Positions 52,116-61,735 of a DNA stretch of 64,000 nt are shown here, piece by piece. The stretch's first letter is position 1, and the number at the start of each line of letters is the position of its first letter. The stretch comes from an uncultured Hyphomonas sp. (GTDB lineage Bacteria > Pseudomonadota > Alphaproteobacteria > Caulobacterales > Hyphomonadaceae): contig NZ_OY781472.1 in NCBI RefSeq assembly GCF_963677035.1, forward strand, positions 1,426,001-1,490,000. The letters run 5' to 3'. The translations under genes and the position numbers were made by a program. The notes beneath the pieces were generated by a model. That model saw only the letters and a list, made by a program, of their open reading frames with translations, was not told the DNA's origin and made no database searches.

Positions 52116-52625
52116 TCAGGGGGCTGACAGCAGGTCGGCCCGTCCGCTGAGTTCGTTGATTGCCATCACGGCCGCCTCGACCTGTTCGTCGGGAATGCCG
52201 GCGGTCATGTCTCCGACCCGCCGGTAATATTCCGGCATGATCGCTTGCAGGAGGTCTGCGCCCGCTTCGGTCAGGCAGATCCTGACACTCCGGCCATCTT
52301 CGTCATCCGGAATACGCCGGACCAGCCCGTCCATTTCAAGGCGCTGGGTCAACCCGGTCATTGTCGCCCGGCGTACGCCTTGCTTTTCGGCCAGAGTAGC
52401 CGGGCGTGCCGACAAGTCCGGCTCCCGCATGAGAAGAACCAGCGTGATCCACCGGCCATGTGTGAGGCCGAACCGTTCCAGGAAGTTATCGAGTTCAACC
52501 AGCAGGTCAGACCCGCTGCGCAGCACAGTCAGGAACAGATTCAGCCGCTTGGGGTCGATAGGGCCGTACTTTTGGGAAAACCGCTCCACATAGCGGTCTT
52601 CTGGCAGGTCTTTCAGCAGGAACAT
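52116..52625 (-). CDS. MarR-family transcriptional regulator
   Basis: A 169-residue winged-helix regulator. The core is LLMREPDLSARPATLAEKQGVRRATMTGLTQRLEMDGLVRRIPDDEDGRSVRICLTEAG, with recognition helix RRATMTGLTQRLEMDGL and wing DDEDGRSVRI. The N-terminal region of about 50 residues is helical. MarR proteins release DNA when bound by phenolic or oxidising compounds. It lies directly upstream of the aldo-keto reductase on the same strand (64-base gap). A second candidate site lies before its own start, so it is probably autoregulated. Confidence 0.92.
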   Translation of the reverse strand: MFLLKDLPEDRYVERFSQKYGPIDPKRLNLFLTVLRSGSDLLVELDNFLERFGLTHGRWITLVLLMREPDLSARPATLAEKQGVRRATMTGLTQRLEMDGLVRRIPDDEDGRSVRICLTEAGADLLQAIMPEYYRRVGDMTAGIPDEQVEAAVMAINELSGRADLLSAP

Positions 52626-52633
52626 GCCAGTTA

Positions 52634-52650
52634 GTTAGTCAGCTAATCAA
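52634..52650 (+). promoter_or_regulatory. Candidate MarR operator upstream of the marR gene
   Basis: GTTAG-TCA-GCTAATCAA, with the inverted repeat TTAG-N4-CTAA, lies 9 bases upstream of the marR start codon. It is the partner of the site at 52052-52068, but on the opposite strand relative to the genes. Confidence 0.7.
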
Positions 52651-52720
52651 TATTCGTCAAGTTCCATGCTGCGGTCAGACATGGCTTGACGTCCGTACCT
52701 GCTCCAGCCACATCGCGCTG

Positions 52721-53392
52721 ATGAGCAACACTGATTATATCCGCGCCCGCACAAGGCTTTACCTGATTACGCCGCCGCAGATTGCGGATGTGGATGGCTT
52801 TGCTGCAATCCTTGAAACGGCACTTTCGGCGGGTGACGTTGCCTGCCTTCAGCTGCGGCTGAAAGATGCGAGCGGGGCGATCGACGAGGCCGCGACGCGG
52901 GAAGTGGCTGCCGCCGTCACAGAGATGGCGCAGGCCTATGGCGTCGCTGTCCTGATCAATGACAGCCCGGAGCTTGCGGTCGAGCTTGGCGCCGACGGCG
53001 TGCATGTCGGCTGGGACGATGTCCCGGTGAAAGATGCCCGCGCCATTGTCGGCAAGGACATGATCGTCGGGGCCACGGCGAAGAATACCCGCCATATCGC
53101 CATGCAGGCCGGGGAGGCGGGGGCTGACTATGTCGCCTTCGGGGCCTTCTATCCGACATCGACCAAGGATGGGACGGTGCAGGCCAGCCCGGACCTGTTG
53201 GAAGTCTGGCAGGAGAGTATGGAAATCCCGTGCGTCGCCATTGGCGGCATCACGGTGGAGAACGCCGGGCCGCTGGTGACGGCCGGGGCAGATTTCATTG
53301 CGGTGTCCTCCGGGGTCTGGGATCACCCGGACGGTGCCCCAGCTGCCATTGCAGCGTTCAATGCGATCTTCGATTCCCTGACAGCGGATTAA
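52721..53392 (+). CDS. thiE: Thiamine-phosphate synthase
   Basis: A 223-residue TIM-barrel enzyme that joins the thiazole and pyrimidine halves to make thiamine phosphate. RLYLITPPQ, ACLQLRLKD, VLINDSPELAVELGADGVHVGWDD, YVAFGAFYPTSTKDG and AIGGITVENAGPLVTAGADFIAVSSGVWDH follow the family. The usual QLREK and GQ(S/T) motifs are altered (LQLRLKD, VGWDD), as in an alphaproteobacterial subgroup. No TPP riboswitch elements were seen upstream, and no other thiamine gene lies nearby. suhB follows 82 bases on. Confidence 0.93.
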   Translation: MSNTDYIRARTRLYLITPPQIADVDGFAAILETALSAGDVACLQLRLKDASGAIDEAATREVAAAVTEMAQAYGVAVLINDSPELAVELGADGVHVGWDDVPVKDARAIVGKDMIVGATAKNTRHIAMQAGEAGADYVAFGAFYPTSTKDGTVQASPDLLEVWQESMEIPCVAIGGITVENAGPLVTAGADFIAVSSGVWDHPDGAPAAIAAFNAIFDSLTAD

Positions 53393-53474
53393 CACTCCGG
53401 CGCCTTGACCCTTTGCTGACAAAAGCTTACGCCGCCCGCTCTTCCGCAAGAATTGCGATCGGACGCTGTTTCAC

Positions 53475-54296
53475 ATGTCAAAACCTTCTCCCGTTGGATC
53501 TGTAATGATCGCCGCCGCCCGCGCTGCCGGGCGTTCGCTGGCGCGTGACTTTGGTGAAGTCGAAAACCTGCAGGTCTCTAAGAAGGGCCCGGCAGACTTC
53601 GTGTCGAACGCCGACCACCGCGCTGAAGAGATCATCTTCACCCATCTCAGCAAGGCCCGTCCGGGCTATGGCTTCGTGATGGAAGAGCGCGGCATTGTCG
53701 AAGGCACCGACAAGTCCAACCGGTTTATTGTCGATCCGCTGGACGGCACGCTGAACTTCCTGCACGGCCAGCCGCATTTCGCCGTGTCCATCGCGCTGGA
53801 ACGTGATGGGGAATTGCTGACCGGCGTCGTCTTCGATGTCGCCAAGAACGAGATTTTCTGGGCTGAGACCGGCCGCGGCGCCTGGCTGGACAATCGCAAG
53901 CTGCGCGTGGCCGCCCGCCGGAACCTGAACGAGTCGGTCATCGCCACCGGCACGCCCTGGCATGGCAAGTCCGAAGAGAGCCACATCACCTTCGCCCGCG
54001 AACTCGCTGCGATGACACCGGCCACCGCCGGGATCCGCCGCAACGGGTCTGCCGCGCTGGACCTTGCCTGGGTCGCTGCCGGCCGGTTCGATGGCTTCTG
54101 GGAGCGCAGCCTGCAATCCTGGGATATCGCTGCAGGCATCGTGCTGGTCCGTGAAGCCGGTGGTATCATCAGCGAGCTGGACGGCGGCGATGTGATGCAG
54201 ACCGGTTCGATCCTGGCCGCCAATGAGGACCTGCATTCGAAGCTCGAAAAGCAGATCCGTCATGCGGGTTCCTTCGGCAAGGCCGCCTCCGTCTGA
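53475..54296 (+). CDS. suhB: Inositol-1-monophosphatase family protein
   Basis: A 273-residue phosphatase. Metal-binding motifs are VSNADHRAE, MEERG, VDPLDGTLNFLHG and the C-terminal QSWDIAAGIVLVREAGG. The N-terminus SLARDFGEVENLQVSKKGPADFVS is typical of alphaproteobacterial SuhB proteins. The enzyme dephosphorylates inositol monophosphate; SuhB also acts in transcription antitermination in other bacteria. A histidinol-phosphatase role (HisN) is an alternative but less likely. The gene lies alone between thiE and the monooxygenase operator. Confidence 0.9.
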   Translation: MSKPSPVGSVMIAAARAAGRSLARDFGEVENLQVSKKGPADFVSNADHRAEEIIFTHLSKARPGYGFVMEERGIVEGTDKSNRFIVDPLDGTLNFLHGQPHFAVSIALERDGELLTGVVFDVAKNEIFWAETGRGAWLDNRKLRVAARRNLNESVIATGTPWHGKSEESHITFARELAAMTPATAGIRRNGSAALDLAWVAAGRFDGFWERSLQSWDIAAGIVLVREAGGIISELDGGDVMQTGSILAANEDLHSKLEKQIRHAGSFGKAASV

Positions 54297-54328
54297 GCGC
54301 CTTTACCGGCGGGGAACGCCGGAAATAA

Positions 54329-54350
54329 TAGATGACGCTCGCGTCACCTA
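54329..54350. promoter_or_regulatory. Inverted repeat upstream of the monooxygenase gene (TetR-like operator)
   Basis: Two 10-base arms, with 9 of 10 positions pairing around a TC centre (core TGACGC-TC-GCGTCA). The site lies 36 bases before the monooxygenase ATG and 33 bases after the suhB stop. Its size and layout suit a TetR-family repressor. No regulator gene is adjacent. Confidence 0.6.
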
Positions 54351-54385
54351 TTTCATTCTCCGTAAAAACACGTAATCTGTGTCCC

Positions 54386-55885
54386 ATGACACAGCCAGAT
54401 ACAGACGTTCTCATCATCGGCGCGGGCCTTTCGGGCATCGGCGCTGCCGTTCACCTCGGCAAGCAGTGCCCCGGCAAGACCTATCGGATCTTTGAACAGC
54501 GGAGCGCCATGGGCGGGACGTGGGATCTGTTCCGTTATCCGGGCATCCGGTCGGATTCGGACATGCACACGCTGGGCTTCAACTTCAAACCCTGGACCGA
54601 GGCCAAGGCCATCGCCGATGGGCCGTCGATCCGGAACTATATCCGCGAAACGGCGGACGAGCACGGCATCACGCCCCATATCCAGTTCGACACGAAGATC
54701 GTGGCTGCAGACTGGTCGAGCCCGGACCAGGTCTGGCACATCACCGCGGAAGACACGAAAACAGGCAAGCGAACGGAGCTGACGGCGCGGTTCCTGTTCA
54801 TGTGCGGCGGCTACTATAATTACGATCAGGGCTACCGGCCGGACTTCCCGGGCGAGGACAATTACAAGGGCCAGTTCGTGCACCCTCAGCACTGGCCGGA
54901 AGATCTCGATTATACCGGCAAGAAAGCCATCATCATCGGCTCCGGCGCGACGGCCATGACGCTGGTGCCGGCCATGGCGGAGAAGGCGGGGCATGTGACC
55001 ATGCTGCAGCGCTCGCCGACCTATGTCGTCTCCCGCCCGGCGGTGGACAAGCTTGCGAACTTCCTGCGCACCATCCTGCCGGACAGCTGGGCCTATGCGC
55101 TGATCCGCTGGCGGAACGTCGCCTTCCAGCAGTATTTCTTCCGCAAGACGCGTGAGAATCCGCAGCAGGCCAGGGAACGCCTGCTGAAAATGGTCCGCGA
55201 GGAACTTGGCCCCGACTTTGATGTCGAGACGCATTTCACGCCGAGCTATAATCCGTGGGAGCAGCGCCTTTGTCTGGTGCCGGATTCTGATCTGTTCAAT
55301 GTCCTGAAATCCGGCAAGGCCAGTGTCGTGACCGATCATATCGAGACCTTCACCGAGAAGGGGATAAAACTGAAGTCCGGCAAGGAGCTGGAGGCCGACA
55401 TTGTGGTCACGGCGACCGGCCTGAACCTCGTTTTCATGAACGGTGTGGATGTTTCGCTGAACGGGGTGAAGGTCGATCCCGGCAAGCTGCTGAACTACAA
55501 GGGCGTGATGCTGTCCAACATGCCGAACCTCGCCGTGACGTTCGGCTACACCAATGCGTCCTGGACGCTGAAGGCGGACCTGACCAGCGAATATGTCTGC
55601 CGCCTGATCAATCTGATGGACAAGAAGGGCGCGACCTCGGCGATGCCGTATCTGCCGGCCTTCCCGAATGAGACCGAACCCTTTGTGGACTTCTCGTCCG
55701 GCTATTTCCAGCGGGTCATGGACCAGTTCCCGCGCCAGCACACCGAGGCGCCCTGGAAGCTGCATCAGAGCTATTTCACTGACAAAAAGAATCTGCGCGA
55801 GGAGCCGATCGAGGATGGCGTGATGCAGTTCACCACGCCTGATGAGGCCGCCGCAGGTAAACCGGCGCTACAGGCCGCGGAATAA
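54386..55885 (+). CDS. Flavin monooxygenase, Baeyer-Villiger type
   Basis: A 499-residue FAD/NADPH enzyme. The FAD motif is IIGAGLSGIGAAVHLG, the NADPH motif is IIIGSGATAMTLVPA, and the Baeyer-Villiger fingerprint [FY]xGxxxHxxxWP appears as YKGQFVHPQHWP. The CGGYYNYDQGY segment and RSPTYVVSRP place it near the EthA-like group, which converts ketones to esters. Substrate unknown. The frame is open to an ATG at 54332, but that would start inside the palindrome, so 54386 (MTQPDTDV) was chosen. Confidence 0.92.
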   Translation: MTQPDTDVLIIGAGLSGIGAAVHLGKQCPGKTYRIFEQRSAMGGTWDLFRYPGIRSDSDMHTLGFNFKPWTEAKAIADGPSIRNYIRETADEHGITPHIQFDTKIVAADWSSPDQVWHITAEDTKTGKRTELTARFLFMCGGYYNYDQGYRPDFPGEDNYKGQFVHPQHWPEDLDYTGKKAIIIGSGATAMTLVPAMAEKAGHVTMLQRSPTYVVSRPAVDKLANFLRTILPDSWAYALIRWRNVAFQQYFFRKTRENPQQARERLLKMVREELGPDFDVETHFTPSYNPWEQRLCLVPDSDLFNVLKSGKASVVTDHIETFTEKGIKLKSGKELEADIVVTATGLNLVFMNGVDVSLNGVKVDPGKLLNYKGVMLSNMPNLAVTFGYTNASWTLKADLTSEYVCRLINLMDKKGATSAMPYLPAFPNETEPFVDFSSGYFQRVMDQFPRQHTEAPWKLHQSYFTDKKNLREEPIEDGVMQFTTPDEAAAGKPALQAAE

Positions 55886-55960
55886 CCTGCCTCTGATCCT
55901 GTCGCATGCCTTCGCCGTCACGGTGGATGGCAAGGTCAGGAAGTGGAAACGGGGCAGGTC

Positions 55961-57808
55961 TCAGCCTTCCGCAAACTGAAGTTCGGCGAGGCGGGCATAG
56001 AGCCCGCCTTTGGCGACCAGTTCCTCGTGGCTGCCTTCCTCGACGATTTTTCCTTGCTCCATGACCAGGATACGGTCGGCGCGGCGCACGGTAGACAGGC
56101 GGTGCGCGATGACCAGCGTCGTGCGGCCTTCCGAGGCGTTTTCGATGGCCCGGCGGACTGCGGCTTCGCTCTCTGAGTCGAGCGCGGAGGTCGCCTCGTC
56201 GAGCAGGAGGACCGGCGCATCCCGTACCAGCGCGCGGGCGAGTGCGATGCGCTGGCGCTGGCCGCCGGACAGGCTGCGGCCCTTCTGGCCAAGCGGCGTG
56301 GCGAGGCCTTCCTTCTCTGACAGGAAATCCATCGCCTCGGCCATGCGGGCCGCGTGTTCCAGCAGCTTTTCATCCGGATTGTCCGTACCGAACCCGATAT
56401 TCTCTGCCGCCGTGCCGGTGAACAGAGCCGATTCCTGAGGGGCGTAGGCGAAGTTGCGGCGCCAGTCGCGCGGGGTGACCTCTGCGGAGGCGACCCCGTC
56501 GAGTGTCACCTGGCCGGATTGCGGATCGAACAGGCGCAGGGCGAGGCGGAACACGGTCGTCTTGCCCGCGCCGCTGGGGCCGACAAGGGCGATGAACTCG
56601 CCGGGCTTCACCGTCAGGGAGAAATCCGTCAGCGCGGAGACCGGCTTGCCGTCACGGGTGGTCTCGTCATAGGCGAAGGTCACATGATCGAAGGTGAGCG
56701 CGCCGGTGACGGTCTCCGGCATCGGGCGGGGCAGGGCCGGCGGGGCGATCTCAGGCTCTGCATGCAGCACTTCGGCGGCCCGGTCGGCGGCGCCGGCAGC
56801 CCGCATGACCTCGCCATAGACTTCGGCCAGCATGCCGAAACCGGACCCGGCATACAGCGCATAGAGCACCATGGCGGACAGGTCACCAAAGCTCATCTCG
56901 CCCTTGGCCACCGCCCGGGCGCCCATCCACAGCACGCAGACAAAGCCGCCGAACAGAAGCACCGAGACCATGACGATCATCAGGCTGCGCGCCGTGATCC
57001 GGCGCATGGCGGCGGCGAAGGTCGCTTCCACCGCTTCAGTGAAGTTGGCAAGGCGGCTGTCTTCGCGGCTGTAAGCCTGGACCAGTTCGATGGCGTCCAG
57101 CGCTTCTGAGGCTTCGGCGCCTGCATCGGCAAGGCGCGATTGCGCCCGGTTCGACATCTTCCGGATGATCCGGCCAACGCCGACCACGGGCAGCATGGCG
57201 ACCGGCAGCATGGCCAGCAGCGTCAGGCCCAGCTTCCAGTTCACCACCATCATCATGGTCAGGGCGCCAAAGGTCGTGATCAGCGTCCGCGCTGCCATGG
57301 AGGCGGAGGTGCCGAGAAATTGCTCGATTAGGGTGATGTCGGCGGTCAGGCGGGAGACTGCTTCGCCGGAGCGCATTTTCGAGTGATAGCGGGGTCCGAG
57401 GGTCAGGAGGTGGGCATAAAGGTCCCGCCGCAGGTCCGCCGCGATCCGTTCGCCGAACCGGGAGACGAAATAGAAGCGCACCGCGCCCAGCACGCCGGAG
57501 GTGATGGCGGCTGCCGCGACCCAGAAGAAGGATTTGTTGACCAGTTCCAGCAGTTTCTGCGTGTTGCCATCGGCCCGTCTGCCGCTGTCTGCTGCCTGGC
57601 CCAGCAGGATCGGCAGCGTCAGGCTGAGCGCGGCTGCGGCGACCAGAAAGACGAGGGCGATGGCCACAGTCCGCCAGTGCCGTCCGGCATAAGGCAGCAG
57701 CAGTTTCAGGGGTTTCAGGCTGCGTCCCTTGGGGCGGTTGATGGCCTGTCCGCCGCCTGGTTCTGTCGCGCGCCGGTCGATGGTTTGCTGGGATTCCGTG
57801 TCGGCCAT
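55961..57808 (-). CDS. ABC exporter, fused permease and ATPase (MsbA-like)
   Basis: A 615-residue half-transporter. A Gly/Arg-rich N-terminal tail of about 40 residues is followed by six membrane segments (about 45-330) and a nucleotide-binding domain (about 365-610). Walker A is [16 protein letters not shown], the ABC signature is [17 protein letters not shown], Walker B is [13 protein letters not shown], and the switch His is in [11 protein letters not shown]. It would work as a homodimer, most likely exporting lipid or hydrophobic molecules; the substrate is unknown. It runs antiparallel to the monooxygenase gene, 75 bases apart. Confidence 0.94.
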   Translation of the reverse strand: MADTESQQTIDRRATEPGGGQAINRPKGRSLKPLKLLLPYAGRHWRTVAIALVFLVAAAALSLTLPILLGQAADSGRRADGNTQKLLELVNKSFFWVAAAAITSGVLGAVRFYFVSRFGERIAADLRRDLYAHLLTLGPRYHSKMRSGEAVSRLTADITLIEQFLGTSASMAARTLITTFGALTMMMVVNWKLGLTLLAMLPVAMLPVVGVGRIIRKMSNRAQSRLADAGAEASEALDAIELVQAYSREDSRLANFTEAVEATFAAAMRRITARSLMIVMVSVLLFGGFVCVLWMGARAVAKGEMSFGDLSAMVLYALYAGSGFGMLAEVYGEVMRAAGAADRAAEVLHAEPEIAPPALPRPMPETVTGALTFDHVTFAYDETTRDGKPVSALTDFSLTVKPGEFIALVGPSGAGKTTVFRLALRLFDPQSGQVTLDGVASAEVTPRDWRRNFAYAPQESALFTGTAAENIGFGTDNPDEKLLEHAARMAEAMDFLSEKEGLATPLGQKGRSLSGGQRQRIALARALVRDAPVLLLDEATSALDSESEAAVRRAIENASEGRTTLVIAHRLSTVRRADRILVMEQGKIVEEGSHEELVAKGGLYARLAELQFAEG

Positions 57809-57986
57809 GGGGAATACCTTTGCAGGACTATGGAAAACGGGTGCTAGGCCCTCTTGCGAAGGGGGCTTTCTTCAGTTACACGCGCCACTTCTGAAAAACG
57901 GGCAGCAGCCACGCCCGCGCACCCCTACTGGTGAAGCGCGGCGGCCACAAGGCCCGCAGGTAACGGATCACAGAAGGGCGCGAGCC

Positions 57987-58205
57987 ATGAAAAAAGAAGG
58001 TCATCCCGACTATCACTTCATCACCGTGGTGATGACGGACGGCACTGAGTACCAGACGCGCTCGACCTATGGCGCTGAAGGTGATCGTCTGACGCTGGAC
58101 ATCGACTCCAAATCGCACCCGGCCTGGACCGGCGGCGACGGAAAGCTGATGGACCGCGGCGGCCGCGTGTCCCGCTTCAAAGACAAGTTCAAAGGCTTCG
58201 TCTAA
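57987..58205 (+). CDS. rpmE: 50S ribosomal protein L31
   Basis: A 72-residue ribosomal protein, [20 protein letters not shown] to [29 protein letters not shown], closely following alphaproteobacterial L31. It has no Cys, so it is the zinc-free form. The ATG is decided by the conserved N-terminus, and the frame is open far upstream to 57729. It is divergent from the ABC exporter, and a strong terminator follows. Confidence 0.96.
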   Translation: MKKEGHPDYHFITVVMTDGTEYQTRSTYGAEGDRLTLDIDSKSHPAWTGGDGKLMDRGGRVSRFKDKFKGFV

Positions 58206-58241
58206 GCCTGCCGCACCGTTTCACGGTTGCGATCAGAACAG

Positions 58242-58271
58242 CCCCGGCCCGCAAGGCCGGGGTTTTGTTTT
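58242..58271 (+). terminator. Intrinsic terminator after rpmE
   Basis: A perfect 8-bp stem CCCCGGCC/GGCCGGGG with a CGCAA loop, followed by TTTTGTTTT. Confidence 0.92.
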
Positions 58272-58346
58272 GGCCACTGCCTGTGCACTTAACGTTCCGT
58301 TAAGCGGCCGCGCCGAGCTTTCCTGCCAGATGGCAGGGAGAGACCC

Positions 58347-58847
58347 ATGGGGCGGAGCGGCCGGCTCAAGGAATGGTTGATCACTTTCGTGGTGCTTGCG
58401 GGCATCGCGTTCGGTGTTGCGGTGGTCTCACGGGAACCCGTCGATCCGGCAGGTCCGGCGCCCTTCGACACCTCGTCCGTTTACTGGTCCGATGGCGATT
58501 CCGGGCGTTTGGCAGATGGCACCAAGTTCCGCCTGCACGGTGTGGATGCGCCTGAAACCGGTCCGCTGGACTGGGCTTCCGGCGCAAAATGCGAGCGGGA
58601 ACGTGAGCTGGGCTATCAGGCAAAGGCCGAGGTACGCGCGCTGACACGCAACCGGGCGCTCACCGTTTCCCATGATTATGGACCTGACCGGTATGGCCGG
58701 CGCGTGGTGGACTTGTCACTTGACGGGCAGGACCTCGCTGCGCGGCTGGTTGCCGGCGGCACCCACAAGGTCTGGGACTATGATGGCGGCGCTGCCAAGC
58801 CGGAATGGTGTACGGGGCGGACACAAGGGCCGGTTACCGGATCTTGA
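58347..58847 (+). CDS. Staphylococcal nuclease-like (thermonuclease family) protein
   Basis: A 166-residue protein with an N-terminal membrane anchor (about residues 9-28) and an SNase-like OB-fold domain. It carries the motif FRLHGVDAPETGPLDWASG, then GYQAKAEVRALTRN, then GPDRYGRRVVDL. Arg (FRLHG), Glu (APET) and the second Arg (YGRR) correspond to the catalytic trio of SNase, so activity is plausible. CxxC-like disulfides may be present. A GGGAG site precedes the ATG and forms part of a hairpin (CCTGCCA/TGGCAGG, 58322-58337), which could hide it. Confidence 0.85.
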   Translation: MGRSGRLKEWLITFVVLAGIAFGVAVVSREPVDPAGPAPFDTSSVYWSDGDSGRLADGTKFRLHGVDAPETGPLDWASGAKCERERELGYQAKAEVRALTRNRALTVSHDYGPDRYGRRVVDLSLDGQDLAARLVAGGTHKVWDYDGGAAKPEWCTGRTQGPVTGS

Positions 58848-58942
58848 CCCGATTGCAGCACAAACGAAGGCCAGACGGCTTGCCCGGTGGTCACCCGGGT
58901 CTCTAGGTTGCGCTCTGGAACAGACATGATGGAACAATCCCT

Positions 58943-59722
58943 ATGAATGACACGCTGAAGCGTTGGATCCGGCCCGGCCTTGGGGCGGCCCTGATTGGTA
59001 TGGCGGGTCTTGCTGCCTGTGGCGGAGCAGGGGGCGAAGCCGGTGAACCGGCCGTGGCGCCCGTGTCTTCCACACAAGGCGCCGAGATAGGCAAAGGCGG
59101 GCAGGGTGTGCAGGCGGTTGATCCGGCCATGCTGCTGCCCATTGATGAACGCGCCGCAATGATCGCCAGTGAAGTGATCGTGGCCACGGCTCTCTCCCGG
59201 GCGGGGGAACCCGACGATGCCGCCGAGCATTTGCGCATCGCGCTGGACGGGATCCAGCCTGGCGGCATGGCGCGGCTTGTCGAGAAAGGGTTCGATCCGG
59301 ACCTGATCGACCAGGCCGAAGAGGCGCTGTCCGGAAGTACGCCGCCGGAAGAGGTTGAGGCAAAGCTCGCTGCCGTGGAGGCCAATGTGGCCGACCTTCA
59401 GGCCAATGTGGGGGGTGACCCGCTGGAGCTGGTCATCTTCCTGATGAAGCGCTGCGAGAATGCCTATCGGGGCGGGGTGTCGTTCACCAACGAGATTGAC
59501 GACCCGATCCGGTACCAAAAGGCCTATGGCTATGCCGTTGCCGCGCAAAAAGAAGCCGACAGGATCACGTCCGGCAATCCCAGCCGCCTGCGGCTGGAGA
59601 TGAAGATGCTGGTCCTGATGTGGCCGGCTGAAGGCCCCGTAACCTATGACGTTCCGGCCCCGCCATCGACATTCCTGTCACAGGTCAGCCGGATCGGGCT
59701 GGAACTCTCAACGCTTCAGTAG
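58943..59722 (+). CDS. Predicted lipoprotein of unknown function
   Basis: A 259-residue protein with a lipoprotein signal peptide (GMAGLAACGG, lipid Cys near residue 26). A Gly-rich linker is followed by a helical domain with acidic heptad-like repeats (VEAKLAAVEANVADLQANVGGDP). A short region around residues 170-200 has YQKAYGYAVAAQKEA. I recognise no family. It begins 95 bases after the nuclease-like gene and its 3' end overlaps the convergent tlpA-like gene by 15 bases. Confidence 0.7.
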   Translation: MNDTLKRWIRPGLGAALIGMAGLAACGGAGGEAGEPAVAPVSSTQGAEIGKGGQGVQAVDPAMLLPIDERAAMIASEVIVATALSRAGEPDDAAEHLRIALDGIQPGGMARLVEKGFDPDLIDQAEEALSGSTPPEEVEAKLAAVEANVADLQANVGGDPLELVIFLMKRCENAYRGGVSFTNEIDDPIRYQKAYGYAVAAQKEADRITSGNPSRLRLEMKMLVLMWPAEGPVTYDVPAPPSTFLSQVSRIGLELSTLQ

Positions 59723-60292
59723 GGCGTCGATAAAGCCGATAGCTTCGAAGGAAGACCAGTCTGCTTCGCCGGCAAGACGGGCGATTTCCTTGCCGTCCGG
59801 CCCGTAAAGGATGCTGGTGGGGAAGCCCTGTACGCCGCTGTCATAGACGAGTTCGTATTGTTCAGGCGTGACGATGCGGAACGGAATGTTTGCAGCCCCG
59901 AGCTCGCCAAGGCGCTGTTCAGCGTAATCCTCGTCATCGGCGGCATCGACACTGATGGCCACGACGTCGAATGCGTCCCCGCCGCGGGCCTTCTGCAGCG
60001 CGCCCAGAGACGGCATTTCCTTTTCGCAGGGCGCGCACCAGGTCGCCCAGAAGTTCACGAGGATGGTTTTGCCCCTGAACTCGTCCAGCGTGTGGGCCGA
60101 TCCGTCCGCCAGATAGAAGGGATCCGTGCTCGCCGGGTCGCCTGCGCCGCTGAAATCCAGCTTCGCCAGGCTGCCCGTTGCAAATTTGGCCAGCGGATTT
60201 TCATCAGGTTTTCCGATGCCTGCGCTGATCAGCACATAGACAATTGCGATCACTCCGACCAAGAAGAGGCCGGGAATGGCGTAGCGCTTCAT
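59708..60292 (-). CDS. TlpA-family thioredoxin-like disulfide reductase
   Basis: A 194-residue membrane-anchored thioredoxin. One hydrophobic segment (about residues 5-22) holds it in the inner membrane with the domain in the periplasm. The redox site is FWATWCAPCEKEMPSL, and the cis-Pro loop is GVQGFPTSILY. TlpA and related proteins keep cytochrome c or copper-site cysteines reduced. The frame is open to 60331, but MKRYAIPG at 60292 is preferred. It is divergent from argH with a 38-base gap holding both promoters or start regions. Confidence 0.92.
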   Translation of the reverse strand: MKRYAIPGLFLVGVIAIVYVLISAGIGKPDENPLAKFATGSLAKLDFSGAGDPASTDPFYLADGSAHTLDEFRGKTILVNFWATWCAPCEKEMPSLGALQKARGGDAFDVVAISVDAADDEDYAEQRLGELGAANIPFRIVTPEQYELVYDSGVQGFPTSILYGPDGKEIARLAGEADWSSFEAIGFIDALLKR

Positions 60293-60330
60293 TTTTGCGC
60301 CTTCCGTAAGTTTGTTGAAGGGGTATGCCA

Positions 60331-61728
60331 ATGACGAGCGGCAAAGGCCAGACGATGTGGGGGGGACGGTTTGCCGCGACCCCGTCCGACATCATGGAAG
60401 AAATCAACGCCTCCCTCGATATTGACCGGCGTATGGCGGAAGAAGACATCGCCGGCAGCCGGGCCCATGCAGATATGCTGTCGGAAATGGGGATCATCTC
60501 CTTCGATGACAATGAGGCCATTCAGGCCGGACTGGATCAGGTGCTGAACGAGCTGCGCGACGGCACGTTCCCGTTCCGCCGGGAGCTGGAAGACATCCAC
60601 ATGAATGTCGAGGCAAGGCTGAAGGAAATCGTCGGCGAGCCTGCCGGGCGCCTGCACACGGCCCGGTCCCGGAATGACCAGGTGGTGACCGATTTCCGCC
60701 TCTGGACCCGCCGGGCGCTGGACCATTCGGCCCGTCTGATCGGCGGCCTGCAGGGCGCGCTGGTCATGAGGGCGGAAGAACATGCCGGCACGATCATGCC
60801 TGGCTTTACCCACCTCCAGACGGCACAGCCTGTAACGCTTGGTCACCATCTGCTGGCCTATGTCGAGATGACGTCGCGTGACTGGACCCGCCTGTCGGAC
60901 TGCGCCAATCGCCTCAATGAGTCCCCGCTGGGCGCCGCGGCGCTGGCCGGAACGGGCTTTCCCATCGACCGGGACATGACGGCAGAAGCGCTGGGGTTCG
61001 CCCGCCCGATGGCGAACTCGCTGGATGCGGTCTCGGCCCGTGATTTCGCGCTGGAGTCGCTGGCGGCGCTGTCCATTGCGGCAACGCACCTCTCGCGCCT
61101 CGCTGAAGAGATTGTGCTGTGGTCCAGCGCGCAGTTCAGCTTCGCCCAGCTGACCGATGAATGGTCGACCGGCTCTTCGATCATGCCGCAGAAGCGCAAT
61201 CCGGACGCGGCCGAGCTGGTCCGCGCCAAGGCGTCGCTGATCACCGGGTTTTATGCCGGCCTGCAAGGCGCCGTGAAGGCGCTGCCGCTCGCCTATGCCA
61301 AGGACCTGCAGGACGACAAGCGCCTGACCTTCGAGGCCTTCGACACGTTCGACCTCTGCGTGCGGGCCATGACCGGCATGATCGAGACGATCCGGTTCAA
61401 GCCGGAAAACATGCGCGCCGCTGCGGCCAGGGGCTTTTCCACCGCGACCGATCTGGCCGACTGGCTGGTGCGGGAGCTGGGCCTGCCATTCCGTGAAGCG
61501 CACCATGTGACCGGATCTCTGGTGGCCATCGCAGAAGGGAAGGGCGTCGACCTCGCCGATCTGACGCTGGCCGACATGCAGGACGTTCACAATGGCATTA
61601 CCGATGCGGTTTTCGATGTGCTGACAGTTGAGGCATCTGCCTCATCTCGGACATCATATGGTGGCACAAGCCCTGTTCGTGTCGCCGAACAGGTGGCACA
61701 GTGGAAGCAGAGACTTGGACTGGAGTAA
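60331..61728 (+). CDS. argH: Argininosuccinate lyase
   Basis: A 465-residue enzyme that splits argininosuccinate to arginine and fumarate. It begins [13 protein letters not shown], has the [21 protein letters not shown] segment, and the superfamily signature [12 protein letters not shown]. The start is chosen at 60331, where AAGGGG lies 7 bases upstream; ATG 60325 is too close to that site. The LptM-like gene follows 7 bases on, then lysA. Confidence 0.97.
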   Translation: MTSGKGQTMWGGRFAATPSDIMEEINASLDIDRRMAEEDIAGSRAHADMLSEMGIISFDDNEAIQAGLDQVLNELRDGTFPFRRELEDIHMNVEARLKEIVGEPAGRLHTARSRNDQVVTDFRLWTRRALDHSARLIGGLQGALVMRAEEHAGTIMPGFTHLQTAQPVTLGHHLLAYVEMTSRDWTRLSDCANRLNESPLGAAALAGTGFPIDRDMTAEALGFARPMANSLDAVSARDFALESLAALSIAATHLSRLAEEIVLWSSAQFSFAQLTDEWSTGSSIMPQKRNPDAAELVRAKASLITGFYAGLQGAVKALPLAYAKDLQDDKRLTFEAFDTFDLCVRAMTGMIETIRFKPENMRAAAARGFSTATDLADWLVRELGLPFREAHHVTGSLVAIAEGKGVDLADLTLADMQDVHNGITDAVFDVLTVEASASSRTSYGGTSPVRVAEQVAQWKQRLGLE

Positions 61729-61735
61729 CCGCCGC

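Noticed and set aside
52651..52720. TPP riboswitch before thiE
   Set aside because: The conserved CTGAGA and ACCTGATCTGG-like elements are absent and the region is too short.
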